Assembly: GCF_001761485.1 (NCBI RefSeq) | Contig: NC_090773.1 | Location: forward strand, 1,550,001 to 1,614,000 | From: Yarrowia lipolytica | Lineage: Eukaryota > Ascomycota > Dipodascomycetes > Dipodascales | Reading direction: 5' to 3' | DNA: 64,000 nucleotides | Shown here: positions 40,221 through 49,960 of the stretch, piece after piece | How positions within the stretch are numbered: position 1 is the first letter of the stretch | Layout of the letters: every line of letters starts with the position of its first letter | Notes under the pieces: model-generated | Seen by the model: the letters and a program-made list of their open reading frames with translations, nothing else | Databases searched by the model: none | What the model was told of the DNA's origin: nothing | Position numbers and translations under genes: made by a program

Positions 40221-42148
40221 ATGTTCCAAAAGAAACCTACAGTGAGTACCACACGGCACCAATTCGCGACGCACACCCCCACACACCCCGCTCTAACCAG
40301 ATCAACCCCCCAAACTCGGTCAAATCAAGCCAGAGATCCAAACTGCTACAGGATCTCTGTGTCGCCCACAATCTTGACTACGCCCGCCTGTCGACCGCAG
40401 GCAAGGAAAACCTGCTGCCCAAGAATGTGCGCACGTGCAAGTTCCAGGCCCACACCGGCGAGAAGGGCATCATGTACATTGATCTCGACGGAGCGCCCCT
40501 GTGGTTCACCATCAGATCCGCCAAGGACAAGACGGACCTCATGATCCCGACCGTTTTCACCCTGTGGAAGGCACCGTACCTGCTGCCCCGCATTGCCACG
40601 TGGAAACCCGTGCTTGCCAAGCTCATGGGAGGTGCAGATCTCATGTTGCCAGGAACCGTGCCTCCTTTCCCCCAGGACGCACGAAAGGGAGCCCTGGTGG
40701 CTGTCGTGGACGCCGAGAACCCCACTGTGCCTCTGGGCGTGGGCCAGTGCATTCTGCCGCTGTTCGAGATTGAGGTTGTTCGTGGACGGACAGGAAAGGC
40801 TGTGCTGATGGACACGGTGGTCGAGGATGAGATCTTCCATCTAGGTAAGCATGAGGTCCAGATCCCCACAGATCTCACCGAACAGATGGAGATTCCGTAT
40901 GAGGAGGAGACCACCGAGGGCCAACCTGCTTCTGAGGGTACTACTGAGCCCCCAGAGTCAACTGGAGCTGTCAAACACCCTGAAATCACAGTCAAGGTTG
41001 AAGAGGAAGATCTAAATGACAGATTCTCTCGTGAAGCTACTCCCGGCCCCGAAGAAATTAATCAGATATCTGAGCAGATGGAGGAGACGAAACTGGAAGG
41101 TACAACGTCTGCAGAGACCCCTGTTGCTGAGTCTCCTGCTGAGTCTTCTGAACCCGCGCTCACCACGGAAGATATCGACCATGCGTTCAAGCGGGCGCTC
41201 ATGCAGTCGCTGTACAAGATCTCCAAGGCTCCCATCGACCTACCTATCCCTTCATCCACGTTCATGTCCGAATACGTGCTCAACAATCTCCCCATCTACC
41301 ATCCCAATGTGAACATCAAAAAGACGTCGTGGAAGAAGGCCTCCAAGTTCCTCAAGACCATGGAGAAGGAGAAACTCATGAAGGTGAAGGAAAAGGGCGG
41401 TGATGTGTCTATCATCAGTCTGGCAGGGTCAGACAACGAGGCCATTGCCCGATTCGAGCCCTTCAAGGTCGCCAAGAAGCGTGCTGATAAAAAGACCGAC
41501 TCCGCCGACAATAATTCATCTTCTGGAACCACTCTCACAGTGACGCAGTTCTGGAAACCCAAATCGGCAGCTGGTGACTTTTTCAAAGCCATGGGACAGC
41601 CCATGAGCGCCTACTACCAGGGTTCCGAGCTTACCAAGCTGCTCCAGGAGTACATTGCCAAAGAGAAGATTGCAGACCCCAAGAAACCCAAGAACGTGGT
41701 CATCGACTACACTTTGAGAGCGTCCTTAGGCGGAGTGGGCCAGCAAACCAGTGTGCCTAGAGCCAATCTTACCCAGATGCTACAGATGAACTGCCAGCCC
41801 TTCCATACCGTCTCTAAGGACGGCGAGGAGCCCACTTCTGTCCCTCTTCAAAAGGGACTGCCTCCAAACATCACAGTCACTCAGGAGAAGCGAAACAGAA
41901 ACAAAATGGCCACTGTTATCACCGGATTGGAGCACTTCAGGATCGACATGTACTCTCTGGCCGACGACCTCAAAATCGCCTGTGCCGGCTCAGCCACCAT
42001 TACCCCCATTAAGGAGGGCTCTCCCGAAATGGAGGTCATGGTCCAGGGGCCCCAGTATGACAATGTCACCAATCTGTTGGTGAAGCGAGGCGTCAAGCCC
42101 CAGTGGATCCAAAAGAAGGATGGCAAAGGTAAGCCCAAGAAGAAGTGA
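40221..42148 (+). CDS. TMA64: Tma64, eIF2D-type translation factor
   Basis: eIF2D/Tma64 releases deacylated tRNA and mRNA from recycled 40S subunits and can deliver initiator tRNA. The model has exon 1 at 40221-40241 (MFQKKPT), an intron of 59 nt (GTGAGT to CTCTAACCAG) and exon 2 at 40301-42148, making 622 residues. The joined N-terminus MFQKKPTINPPNSVKSSQRS is family-typical and is lost if the start is placed at 40427. The PUA-like domain covers about 100-190 (PVPLGVGQC-type strand, then GKAVLMDTVVEDE). An acidic linker and an SWIB/MDM2-like region (about 330-480) follow. The C-terminal SUI1/eIF1 domain covers about 530-615 (NKMATVITGLEHFRIDM; LLVKRGVKPQWIQ). Confidence 0.92.
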
Positions 42149-42249
42149 CTGATATACGCACGCCACAGTACAAGTACATACTACTACGTAAAAACACTAT
42201 TCTATTATCGTATAAGACATTATCATAACAAGGTAATTGGAGGAAGCGC

Positions 42250-43740
42250 TTAAATGGGCACATCTCCAGCCACAACCGTGACCTTCTTCTTCTTACGGTC
42301 CTCCTCAGACAGGCCCTTTAGAGCCTCCTGTGCTGCCTCCTCCTCTCCAATGCGAGCTTTTCGCTCTCGCAGAACACGCCCAAATCCAGTCAGAATGACA
42401 ACAAAAATGGGTCCCAGAAGAGGCAGATACACAGCCACCTTGTGCTCGTCCGGGAAGTACATCTGCTGCACCATCATCTTCTCAAAGAACCCCTCCTGGG
42501 CCTTCTTCATCGACTCGGCGGCAAAGTACACGGCCTTCCAGTTCTTGCCCAGCTCCAGGCTCTCAATACTTGTCTTGAGGTCCTCGATGGCCTTCTGCAC
42601 GCCGTTCATAGTGGAAATGGGCACGGCAATCGAAGGCAGTGATTTTGTGAGTCGAGAAAGCGAGCCCAGGGTCTGTGAAGAAATCAGCAGCGCCTTGACG
42701 GCAAATAGACGCGAAAGAGCCGAGATTCGCATCGCAGGAGAAGACGGCTCGGCTGGGGCACCCAGCAGAGTCAGCAGCTGGGCGGAGAAGGTCTCGAGAA
42801 TGGGCTTGAGCTGCTCCTTGGTGAAATGGGTCTGGCCGTTGATGAGCTTGACGCCTCCCCACTGGGGCACCACAAATGAGTCCGACTCGGAGCCCTGGAT
42901 GTGCATGGGCAGATCCTCAATGTCGGGCACGTAGAGGATGAAGTGCAGGGTGGGGTCTTTGTGCACAGAAGAGAGGCCCCAGGAAGCGGAGTTGATGAAG
43001 GTGGAGAGGTCACCGGGGGTCAGCACGTACTGGTTGTCCACAATCTCTTCGGGTTTTCGGGACAGCTCCGCGTGGTGTTCTACCTGGGTGTCAACGTTGA
43101 AGGTGGCCACATGTTGCAGTTCATTGAGTAGAGGGTCGAAATACTCCTTCAGAGCCGGCTGAATGTCCCAGGATACAGGAACGCCTCCGCCGTGGAACAG
43201 CGAGAACGTGATGTAGTACTGGGGCGAGTAGATGACGGCAAGATCGTCCTTGGACTTGTTTCGACCCACGAGCCGCAGAAAGTCCTGAATCTCGGGTTTG
43301 TAGACAGACAGGATAGATGCCACGGTGGCCTTGACGAGATCGTTCTTGGGTGACGTGATCTTGATATCCTGGCCCTGGGTGTCGACTGTGTAGGTGGGCG
43401 TGTCTGCTTCGGCAATGTGGATCTGGACGCCTTCGGTGGACGGAATGATACCCCAGCCGTAGATGTTCTGGGACGCCAGTTGCTGGGCCAACTCGGCCTC
43501 AATATCCTTGGCCGTATCAGAATCAATGCCCGAGAAGACCACAGGCACCTTGATGTGCAGCTCCGACGTGACGGTGCTGTCGTAGTAGGCCATCTCATCG
43601 TGGGGGAGAGGACTTCGCTCGACTGAGGTGGTGTAGAGCCATAAAGGCATGCCGAGAAGCACAAAGGTGAGAATGTACGCCACCAGAATGTTGGCGCGAC
43701 GCTCCACGTGCTCCTTGGGTTCCTTGGGGATGAGAACCAT
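42250..43740 (-). CDS. GPI17: GPI transamidase subunit Gpi17 (PIG-S)
   Basis: Gpi17 is a subunit of the ER membrane complex that attaches preformed GPI anchors to proteins. The 496-residue protein has the expected layout: a short cytosolic N-terminus (KEPKEHVERRAN), one membrane segment at about 17-37 (ILVAYILTFVLLGMPLWLYT), a long lumenal domain, and a second membrane segment at about 436-456 (LPLLGPIFVVILTGFGRVL) before a charged Lys-rich cytosolic tail. Conserved PIG-S pieces are PLWLYTTSVERSPLP, FSLFHGGGVPVSWDI and WGGVKLING. It converges on TMA64 with about 100 bp between stops. Confidence 0.92.
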   Translation of the reverse strand: MVLIPKEPKEHVERRANILVAYILTFVLLGMPLWLYTTSVERSPLPHDEMAYYDSTVTSELHIKVPVVFSGIDSDTAKDIEAELAQQLASQNIYGWGIIPSTEGVQIHIAEADTPTYTVDTQGQDIKITSPKNDLVKATVASILSVYKPEIQDFLRLVGRNKSKDDLAVIYSPQYYITFSLFHGGGVPVSWDIQPALKEYFDPLLNELQHVATFNVDTQVEHHAELSRKPEEIVDNQYVLTPGDLSTFINSASWGLSSVHKDPTLHFILYVPDIEDLPMHIQGSESDSFVVPQWGGVKLINGQTHFTKEQLKPILETFSAQLLTLLGAPAEPSSPAMRISALSRLFAVKALLISSQTLGSLSRLTKSLPSIAVPISTMNGVQKAIEDLKTSIESLELGKNWKAVYFAAESMKKAQEGFFEKMMVQQMYFPDEHKVAVYLPLLGPIFVVILTGFGRVLRERKARIGEEEAAQEALKGLSEEDRKKKKVTVVAGDVPI

Positions 43741-44408
43741 GATTGTGTACTTGGTAGTGACACGCTGATGATGGTGTACGTGTATGCGTATGCACTTGAC
43801 GATGTGAGTTTATTATCGTACCGTGCTGGAGCTGGGGCTAAGTAGAGTTTGAAGTAGAAGGCTAAGTAATATTAGTTGGACGGTGTCGTTGGAGCTTCGA
43901 TATCTCCAAACATTGCGTGAGCAATGTGTATTTATCATTTGTATTTGTTGGTAAAAGTGGATTTCTGTATATAATGGGATTTGTTCCTAGTCGTTATCTT
44001 TTCTGGGGCACAAATAAAGGACCCCCAGCTGACTTGTTAGTCAACAAAATCTAACAAAATAGGCCTTAACTACACTGCACTTTTGCTCTTGTGGATTGGA
44101 AAGTATAGTTGCAAAGTAACTGTCAAGTAAAAGTAGTTAACTTGAAATTTCGAAATGAATATATCTCGAAATGTTGTATGACAAACATGTATTGTCTTCG
44201 CACATTAGTTGGATACCGAGTGCGCTCTATCTGCTGATGTACTCGTTTCTACACCAGCATGTCTGGAAACGGTATTTTACACCCCCAGTGCACTTTGCTT
44301 TCCAACTAATCTCTACTACTGAACCTAACTAAAACTGCCCTACAAGCTGGCAGACACAAGACAACACAAGACAACAAAAGTTGTTATCCAATCTATCATA
44401 TATACAAA
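43741..44408. other. Intergenic region between GPI17 and MRPL1
   Basis: 668 bp, AT-rich, containing the GPI17 promoter and the MRPL1 3' end. A donor-like GTGAGT at about 43804 and an acceptor-like TCTAACAAAATAG near 44050 could be paired into a 23-residue reading frame, which I consider chance. Confidence 0.5.
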
Positions 44409-45293
44409 TTACGCATCAATGGTAATGGCGGGAGAGTGGAAGGACCGCAGAGTGGTTCGGGCCAGAGACGAGGGCTTGGCGGTGTCTCGGGTCTTTGCAA
44501 TCTGTTCTCGGACTGCTCGAGACGCCGCAGCAATGTTTTCCACAATCTCTGTGTCGGTAAAGGAAGCGTCTCCGACCTTGATGGAGAGACAGCCGGCAGA
44601 CTCTCGGAAGGGCATGACTCCGGAGGTGGAGGCGATGATCTCGGCGACATCGTTGCCCACAGTGCCCTTTTTGGCGGAGGGCATCATTCCCTTAGGACCC
44701 AGCACTCGGCCGAGTCGGCCCATTTTGCCAATGATTTCGGGTGTGGCATAGCACTTGTTGAAGTCGAGGGGCTGTTTGCCCGACAGCAGGTCATCAATGA
44801 GCTCTTGTCCGCCCACCAGAGAAGCTCCGGCCTCCTTAGCAGCCTGGGCCTGGGCCTCGTTGGAGGTGATGACACAGATGGTGTCGCTGCCGATGGCCTT
44901 GGGCAGTCGCACGGTGCCCGTGATGCCGTTGGTTCCCTTCTTGGCCACAATAGACCACGACACCACTATCGATGTGGAGGACGAGGGCCAGCCCACCTCC
45001 ATGGCCCGAATGTACCGCAGAGCCAGGGGGAAGTCCATGAGCAGCGGGTGCGACAGACGGTCTCGGGCCTTTCGCATCTGCTGGGCAAACTTGGCCCGCT
45101 CCTTTCGCTGGGTGATCTCTCGCAGTCGTTCCTTTTCTCGTCGGATCACCAGCTCCTTGTAACTGGGCTGGTTGACGGCTCCGGAGGTGTCCTTCTTCTT
45201 CTTGCCGAGCGCCACAGCCGAGGTCGACAGCGGCCGCACGCTCTGGGCAACGCCACCGGCCGTCAGCTTGGCCGCGTGTGTGAGTCTGAGCAT
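44409..45293 (-). CDS. MRPL1: Mitochondrial large-subunit ribosomal protein uL1m
   Basis: uL1m forms the mobile L1 stalk at the tRNA exit side of the mitoribosome. The 294-residue protein begins with an Arg/Ser/Ala-rich presequence (MLRLTHAAKLTAGGVAQSV) and continues with a basic extension. The L1 core includes GTVRLPK, GASLVGGQELIDDLLSGK, and the family signature GRLGRVLGPKGMMPSAKKGT. The end is short and mitochondrial-specific. It runs in the same direction as MRPL34, 0.6 kb away, which is notable but not an operon. Confidence 0.93.
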   Translation of the reverse strand: MLRLTHAAKLTAGGVAQSVRPLSTSAVALGKKKKDTSGAVNQPSYKELVIRREKERLREITQRKERAKFAQQMRKARDRLSHPLLMDFPLALRYIRAMEVGWPSSSTSIVVSWSIVAKKGTNGITGTVRLPKAIGSDTICVITSNEAQAQAAKEAGASLVGGQELIDDLLSGKQPLDFNKCYATPEIIGKMGRLGRVLGPKGMMPSAKKGTVGNDVAEIIASTSGVMPFRESAGCLSIKVGDASFTDTEIVENIAAASRAVREQIAKTRDTAKPSSLARTTLRSFHSPAITIDA

Positions 45294-45921
45294 TTTTTGG
45301 TGGTGGTTGGATGTAGTGTGATGTGATGTGGTGAAAAATTAAGCTGTGAAATTTCATCTCGACTTTGGGAGTTTCTCTACAGTTTACAGGAGCGACCAGT
45401 GGAGTCAATTTGTGGGGTGTTGGTGGGGTTGAAGCGGCTAGATTGAGTGAGGAAAAGCTGGCTTAAGACGTGGGATTTTCATCTTTTGCTCCACTCCTTC
45501 CGGTTTCTCCAGTCTCAGCTCACCCACTTCCTTTTTGCCCAAAAGGATCACTTTTGGATCCCCTACATACACCTTATGAGTGGATGGATGAAAGCGGTGA
45601 AAAAAGATGATCTGATACATAAAAGATGATCTGATACTTTGAGGAAGAGGCGACTGGTTTCGGAGGGTACATTTGAAGTTATTCCACCCGTTTGTTTCGT
45701 TTCTTTTGCCCCAATCCCGTGGCACATTCTTCTTAGCAGACATTCATTGGTCATCGTACGAGTACAAGGCCAACTTGCCTGATGGATTCATTCTTGGTCA
45801 AGAATCCATCGTACTATATTACAAGTACTTGTACGACTACAACTGATACCATAGCTACTGCCATCTTCATTGTCTCATACCAATAATCCTCTTTGCTATA
45901 TACATTAGTTGTGGTGTCCTT
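45294..45921. other. Intergenic region between MRPL1 and MRPL34
   Basis: 628 bp. A minus-strand frame at 45438-45743 (101 codons) has poor codon bias and no recognised domain, so I do not annotate it. A direct repeat AAAGATGATCTGATAC occurs twice near 45603-45638. A GTACAAG/CAAGTACTTGTAC word cluster lies at about 45757-45835. Confidence 0.5.
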
Positions 45922-46317
45922 CTAGTGGGTCAGGAACCACCGACCCTTGAGAGTCCGTCGCTTGATAATCTTTCGGCCGGTTCGAGATCGCGATCGGGCC
46001 AGAAAGCCAAGAGATCGCTTTCGCTTTCGGACCGAGGGCTGGTAGTCGATACCTCGCACGTATCGTCGCTGGGAGGCGCCGGAAAAGGGCGTGAGGAAGG
46101 GCAGAGTGGCGGTAGAGCCCTGGGCGAGCGCGGAGGCGACCCCTGAGGCCGCGGGAATGCACGACGGCACGGAGTTGGGCTGGATCATGGTGGCGGATCG
46201 CTGTTTGATAGCGGTCAGAGGGTTCACGTTGCCTCCGAGCGTGGCCATGTTTCGGGCCATGAGGGGTGCGGGTCGGACCACCTTGGTTGCAGCGGCTCTG
46301 GTGATGATTCTGAGCAT
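45922..46317 (-). CDS. MRPL34: Mitochondrial large-subunit ribosomal protein bL34m
   Basis: The last 45 residues are an L34 domain: [20 protein letters not shown] followed by [18 protein letters not shown]. bL34 is a small basic protein buried near the mitoribosome exit-tunnel region. The 131-residue precursor starts with [20 protein letters not shown], a strong presequence. The 60-residue Ala/Ser/Thr-rich linker is longer than in bacteria, as is usual in fungi. Confidence 0.93.
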   Translation of the reverse strand: MLRIITRAAATKVVRPAPLMARNMATLGGNVNPLTAIKQRSATMIQPNSVPSCIPAASGVASALAQGSTATLPFLTPFSGASQRRYVRGIDYQPSVRKRKRSLGFLARSRSRTGRKIIKRRTLKGRWFLTH

Positions 46318-46591
46318 GGCTGGGTTGGGGGCTTGTTGATATGGTACAGTACCGACGGGTTACTTGTCTGGAGTGTTGTGCCGTTCTCTGCTATTAATAT
46401 ATTTGTAGGCACTTTTTCACATATTGTCCCGACTCCCACATTATACCCTAACCCGAATTTCCCCATTCAGCTGCAAGCTCAATTTTATTTGCCTTCACTG
46501 CGCACTTGTGGATCACGCTGTTGCAAAAAAAAAAATCCCGTTGGCTTGATCCCGACGTACTAACCGCGCCGCCCCCACCACAACCACCAGC

Positions 46592-46987
46592 ATGTCGTCC
46601 TACAAAGCGCCCGGCCCCACGGCCATAGAAGTGCATTCGTCCAAGGCGATCCCCAACGGCGAGGCCGAGGAGATCATCACACAGTACATCGATGCCACCA
46701 CCGAGAGCACAGACCAGCTGCTGTCCATGTCCAGCGACAGCATGCCGTCGGTCGTGTCGCGAAACCACGCCATGATCCAGCAGCTGCGACGGGTCCAGCG
46801 AGACCTGCGGGGCTTGCCTCCGTTGGAGGCTGAAGAGAAGGAGGTGGAGAACAAGGACAAGGGGGATTCCAACACAACCACCGACGGAGGAGATAACGAT
46901 AACCAGGAGGAGTCTGAGGATTCCGACGACTCTGAAGAGTCTGAGGAGACCAATGAGGACCAGGACCAAGACCAGGAAGAGGCTTAA
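46592..46987 (+). CDS. Small protein with acidic tail, unidentified (possibly Gon7-like)
   Basis: 131 residues. The N-terminal 80 residues look folded and partly helical (SSYKAPGPTAIEVHSSKAIP; MIQQLRRVQRDLRGLP). The last 50 are an extremely acidic Glu/Asp/Ser tail. Codon use is typical of local genes and the start is the first ATG. The YxAPG start, one late helix and acidic end recall Gon7, the small fungal KEOPS subunit needed for tRNA t6A modification, but the match is too weak to assert. A TACTAAC string at about 46558 precedes the gene; a leader intron is possible. It is divergent from MRPL34 over 274 bp. Confidence 0.6.
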   Translation: MSSYKAPGPTAIEVHSSKAIPNGEAEEIITQYIDATTESTDQLLSMSSDSMPSVVSRNHAMIQQLRRVQRDLRGLPPLEAEEKEVENKDKGDSNTTTDGGDNDNQEESEDSDDSEESEETNEDQDQDQEEA

Positions 46988-47467
46988 GAGATGCTGTCGT
47001 CCGCCGCTTTGGCTCTACCACACCTTTACTGTCTACTCACCCTCTCCCCCCACCCACCCCCCTGTGTCGACACAGGGTAGCATTATTAATGTACATTAAC
47101 TATAGAATCAACATGTTTACTTAGAGAGGTGTGTAGTGTAGCTGGAGAGTGGGTCGTTACGGGTTTGGCATATCGGATCTGGTGTAGGGCATTCCCAGGC
47201 TGTCGGATCAACTGGCCAGATGTCAATCCCGTTGATATTTTGATAGCTACAGTTTCGGTAGGGGAGTGTATTATGTTGCCCCTGTTCACATAGAATAAAT
47301 GGGGCGAATTTGCAATCTCAAACGTCCTGGGGATCAGCCCTTTCTCCCCACTTCTTCCCGTCTCCATCCTTGTCTATCGCCCATCATGCAGATCTAACTT
47401 CTATCTAAAAAATCTCCTTTCACATTTCACCAACTCGTTTCACACTCGACAACCCATTCCCTACAGC
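46988..47467. other. Intergenic region before TRM9
   Basis: 480 bp with a C-rich run (CCCCCCACCCACCCCCC), an 18-bp perfect palindrome (47060-47077) shortly after the upstream stop, and pyrimidine-rich sequence before TRM9. No gene seen. Confidence 0.55.
47060..47077. repeat. 18-bp perfect palindrome CCCTGTGTCGACACAGGG
   Basis: A perfect dyad without a loop 73 bp after the stop of the upstream gene. It could form a cruciform or RNA hairpin in the 3'UTR, or bind a dimeric factor. Confidence 0.7.
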
Positions 47468-48172
47468 ATGGTGGTCGAATCGGTGCCCAGCAAAGAGCGG
47501 TTCACCGCGACCAGGCCGCAGGATAACGAGCAGCAGCACGTGCACGAGGTGTACAACCAGATTGCGTCGCACTTCTCCAACACGCGATACAAGCCGTGGC
47601 CCATTGTGGAAAAGTTTCTGCGGGACCAAAAGGACCACTCGGTGGGCGTGGACATTGGCTGTGGCAACGGCAAGTACATGGGCGTCAATAACAAGGTGTT
47701 TATTGTGGGCTCCGACCGTTCGGACGAGCTGGTGAAGCTAGCTCATGACATGGACCCCTCTAGAGAGGTGGTGGTCTGCGATGCGATCGACAACGCCCAT
47801 CCCGAGGGCAGATTTGATTTCGCCATCAGCATTGCCGTGATTCACCACTTTTCGACCCCCGAGCGACGCCGGGAGGCCGTGCGGGCCATCCTGAACACTC
47901 TACGGCCCGACGGACGAGCTCTCATCTACGTGTGGGCGCTGGAACAAAAGACCAGTAGACGCGGCTGGCACGAGGGCATGGACCAGGACGTTATGGTGCC
48001 GTGGGTCAAGAAGGTAGATGGCGTGGAGGAAGTCAGATACCGCTACTATCATCTTTACCGCGAGGGAGAGATTACTTCGGATGTGGAGGCTTCGGGAGGA
48101 AAGGTGTTGGAGACCGGTTATGAGAAGGATAATTGGTGGGTGGTAGCCAAGAGAGGTGACGATTGGAGTTGA
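47468..48172 (+). CDS. TRM9: tRNA (uridine-34) carboxymethyl methyltransferase Trm9
   Basis: Trm9, activated by Trm112, makes the last methyl transfer in mcm5U/mcm5s2U at wobble U34 of certain tRNAs. The protein is 234 residues. The N-terminus HVHEVYNQIASHFSNTRYKP is diagnostic of the family. The SAM site VDIGCGNGKY lies at 61-70, and the post-I to motif IV region has GSDRS, VVCDA and DFAISIAVIHHFST. ALIYVWALEQ and QDVMVPWV follow. The C-terminal YYHLYREGE and WWVVAKR match the usual end. Confidence 0.95.
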   Translation: MVVESVPSKERFTATRPQDNEQQHVHEVYNQIASHFSNTRYKPWPIVEKFLRDQKDHSVGVDIGCGNGKYMGVNNKVFIVGSDRSDELVKLAHDMDPSREVVVCDAIDNAHPEGRFDFAISIAVIHHFSTPERRREAVRAILNTLRPDGRALIYVWALEQKTSRRGWHEGMDQDVMVPWVKKVDGVEEVRYRYYHLYREGEITSDVEASGGKVLETGYEKDNWWVVAKRGDDWS

Positions 48173-48353
48173 CCACAAAGAACCCACCCGTGTATTTATA
48201 TCGATAATGTATATATATATGTATATATATGTATTGATTTGTGGCGGCGTAGATAATAGCTCGAGTTCGATCGCATCTCCCTCCTCATTCGTACTCTTGT
48301 GCAGGGAATCGTGCATACCGTGCAAACTGCCCAAATCTTGATCTCTTCACACC

Positions 48354-49841
48354 ATGCTCAGAACAATCAGACCCGCCAGAACAACACTCGTGAGGGCGGT
48401 GAGACCGGTGAGACCGGTGAGCGGCCGCGTCGGCAGATTGGGTCGTCACGTGACCACAGGCACCACCTCTTCCACAACCTCCGCTTCGTCGCCGGATCTT
48501 TCCACAACGCTGGCCATGGCGATTGAGCAACAGGGCCCAATGTCGGTGGCCACCTTCATGAAGCACTGTCTGACGAACCCCTCGGGCGGCTATTACATTG
48601 ACAAGGACCCGCTAGGAGCCAAGGGTGACTTCACCACGTCGCCCGAGATTTCTCAAATGTTTGGCGAGCTCGTGGGCCTGTGGTTGGCTGCCCAGTGGCT
48701 GTACTACGGCCAGAAACAGCCCTTCCGAGTGATTGAGTACGGTCCCGGCCGAGGAACGCTCATGGACGACAGCCTACGGGCCCTGGTGTCTGCCAAAAGC
48801 ACTGGAGCCAAGGAGGCGCTCAAGGAGGTGCTGCTGGTGGAGGCGTCTCCGGTGCTGAGAGACGCGCAGAGAAAGAAGCTGTGTGGAGCCGAGTCGCAGT
48901 TCAAGACCGAAGAAGACGGCTCCATCACGTGTGTGACCAAGTACGGCGTGCCGATCCGGTGGTACGAGGACTCCAAGATGCTGGACAAGCTGGCGTCTTC
49001 AAACGACCCGCTGCACAATTACATTGTGGCCCACGAGTTCTTCGACGCCCTGCCCATCTACCAGTTTGAAAAGACAGACAAGGGATGGCGCGAGCTCATG
49101 GTCAACTACGGCGTGGAAAACAAAACCAAGGAGTCGTCGATTCTGCTGCCCGGACAGACCCACATCAAGTCGTCTGATCTGGATAAGGACAAAAAGAAAA
49201 CGTTCCATCTGGTGACCGCGCCCACTTGGACAGTGGCCTCCAAGGTCATTCCCCAGAGCCACAAGCGGTACCGGGATCTGCCCGAGTGGTCCAAGATCGA
49301 GGTGTGTCCCGATGCCTGGGATGTGGCCAACCAAATGGGCCGACTGGTGGCCAAGGGAGGAGCTGCCTTCATTGTCGACTACGCAGTCAAGCCCGGAGTG
49401 CCCGTAAACACTCTGCGAGGAATCAGAGACCACAAGATCTGCTCGCCGTTCGAGGAGCCGGGTAAGGTGGATCTTTCTGCCGACGTGGACTTCACCGCCA
49501 TCGGAATTGCATCCCGATCCAAGAACAAGGAGAATGTGTCTGCCTTTGGACCCATCAACCAGGCCACCTGGCTCAAGAACATGGGCATCGAAATGCGGAC
49601 CGAGAAGCTCATGGAGGGCAAGGAGGAGTACATCAAGAAGCGGATCGAGTCGCAATACAAGCGGCTGGTGGACATTGGAATCAACGGTATGGGCAAGATT
49701 TACAAGGCCTTCTTTTTGACCCATTCCAGCCACGGATATCCCGTGGGATTCCCTATTCCCGAGCCCAAAGATCTCAAGGAGCCCCATCAGAAACCCGAAA
49801 AGGACCCCAAGGACACTGAGCCCAAGGTTGTTGAGGTCTAG
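48354..49841 (+). CDS. NDUFAF7: Complex I assembly arginine methyltransferase NDUFAF7 (MidA family)
   Basis: NDUFAF7 dimethylates an arginine of the 49-kDa subunit early in complex I assembly in the mitochondrial matrix. The family is kept in yeasts that have complex I, such as Yarrowia, and absent from S. cerevisiae. The 495-residue protein has a strong Arg/Thr-rich presequence (about 1-50). The DUF185 fold follows: GPMSVATFMKHCLTNP, GGYYIDKDPLGAKGDFTTSP, and the SAM site EYGPGRGTLM at 128-137. HEFFDALPIYQFE and IVDYA are also typical. The C-terminal 40 residues are Pro/Lys/Glu-rich and not conserved. It follows TRM9 by 181 bp in the same direction. Confidence 0.92.
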   Translation: MLRTIRPARTTLVRAVRPVRPVSGRVGRLGRHVTTGTTSSTTSASSPDLSTTLAMAIEQQGPMSVATFMKHCLTNPSGGYYIDKDPLGAKGDFTTSPEISQMFGELVGLWLAAQWLYYGQKQPFRVIEYGPGRGTLMDDSLRALVSAKSTGAKEALKEVLLVEASPVLRDAQRKKLCGAESQFKTEEDGSITCVTKYGVPIRWYEDSKMLDKLASSNDPLHNYIVAHEFFDALPIYQFEKTDKGWRELMVNYGVENKTKESSILLPGQTHIKSSDLDKDKKKTFHLVTAPTWTVASKVIPQSHKRYRDLPEWSKIEVCPDAWDVANQMGRLVAKGGAAFIVDYAVKPGVPVNTLRGIRDHKICSPFEEPGKVDLSADVDFTAIGIASRSKNKENVSAFGPINQATWLKNMGIEMRTEKLMEGKEEYIKKRIESQYKRLVDIGINGMGKIYKAFFLTHSSHGYPVGFPIPEPKDLKEPHQKPEKDPKDTEPKVVEV

Positions 49842-49960
49842 ACGCAAGTGTCTCTCCAACTGGTGAGTTGTATATATATAGTTAGATGAATGATGAGAAT
49901 AGTATCGAGTATTGTATCGCGGTGGTTGTCGGTCAATAAATAAATTACAAGTACACGTCC

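Noticed and set aside
43790-44110. Possible spliced 23-residue frame (donor about 43804, acceptor near 44061)
   Set aside because: Poor codon use, long distance from start context, no conserved features; splice-like strings occur by chance at this rate.
45438-45743. 101-codon minus-strand ORF between MRPL1 and MRPL34
   Set aside because: Codon use is unlike neighbouring genes and no domain or family is visible.
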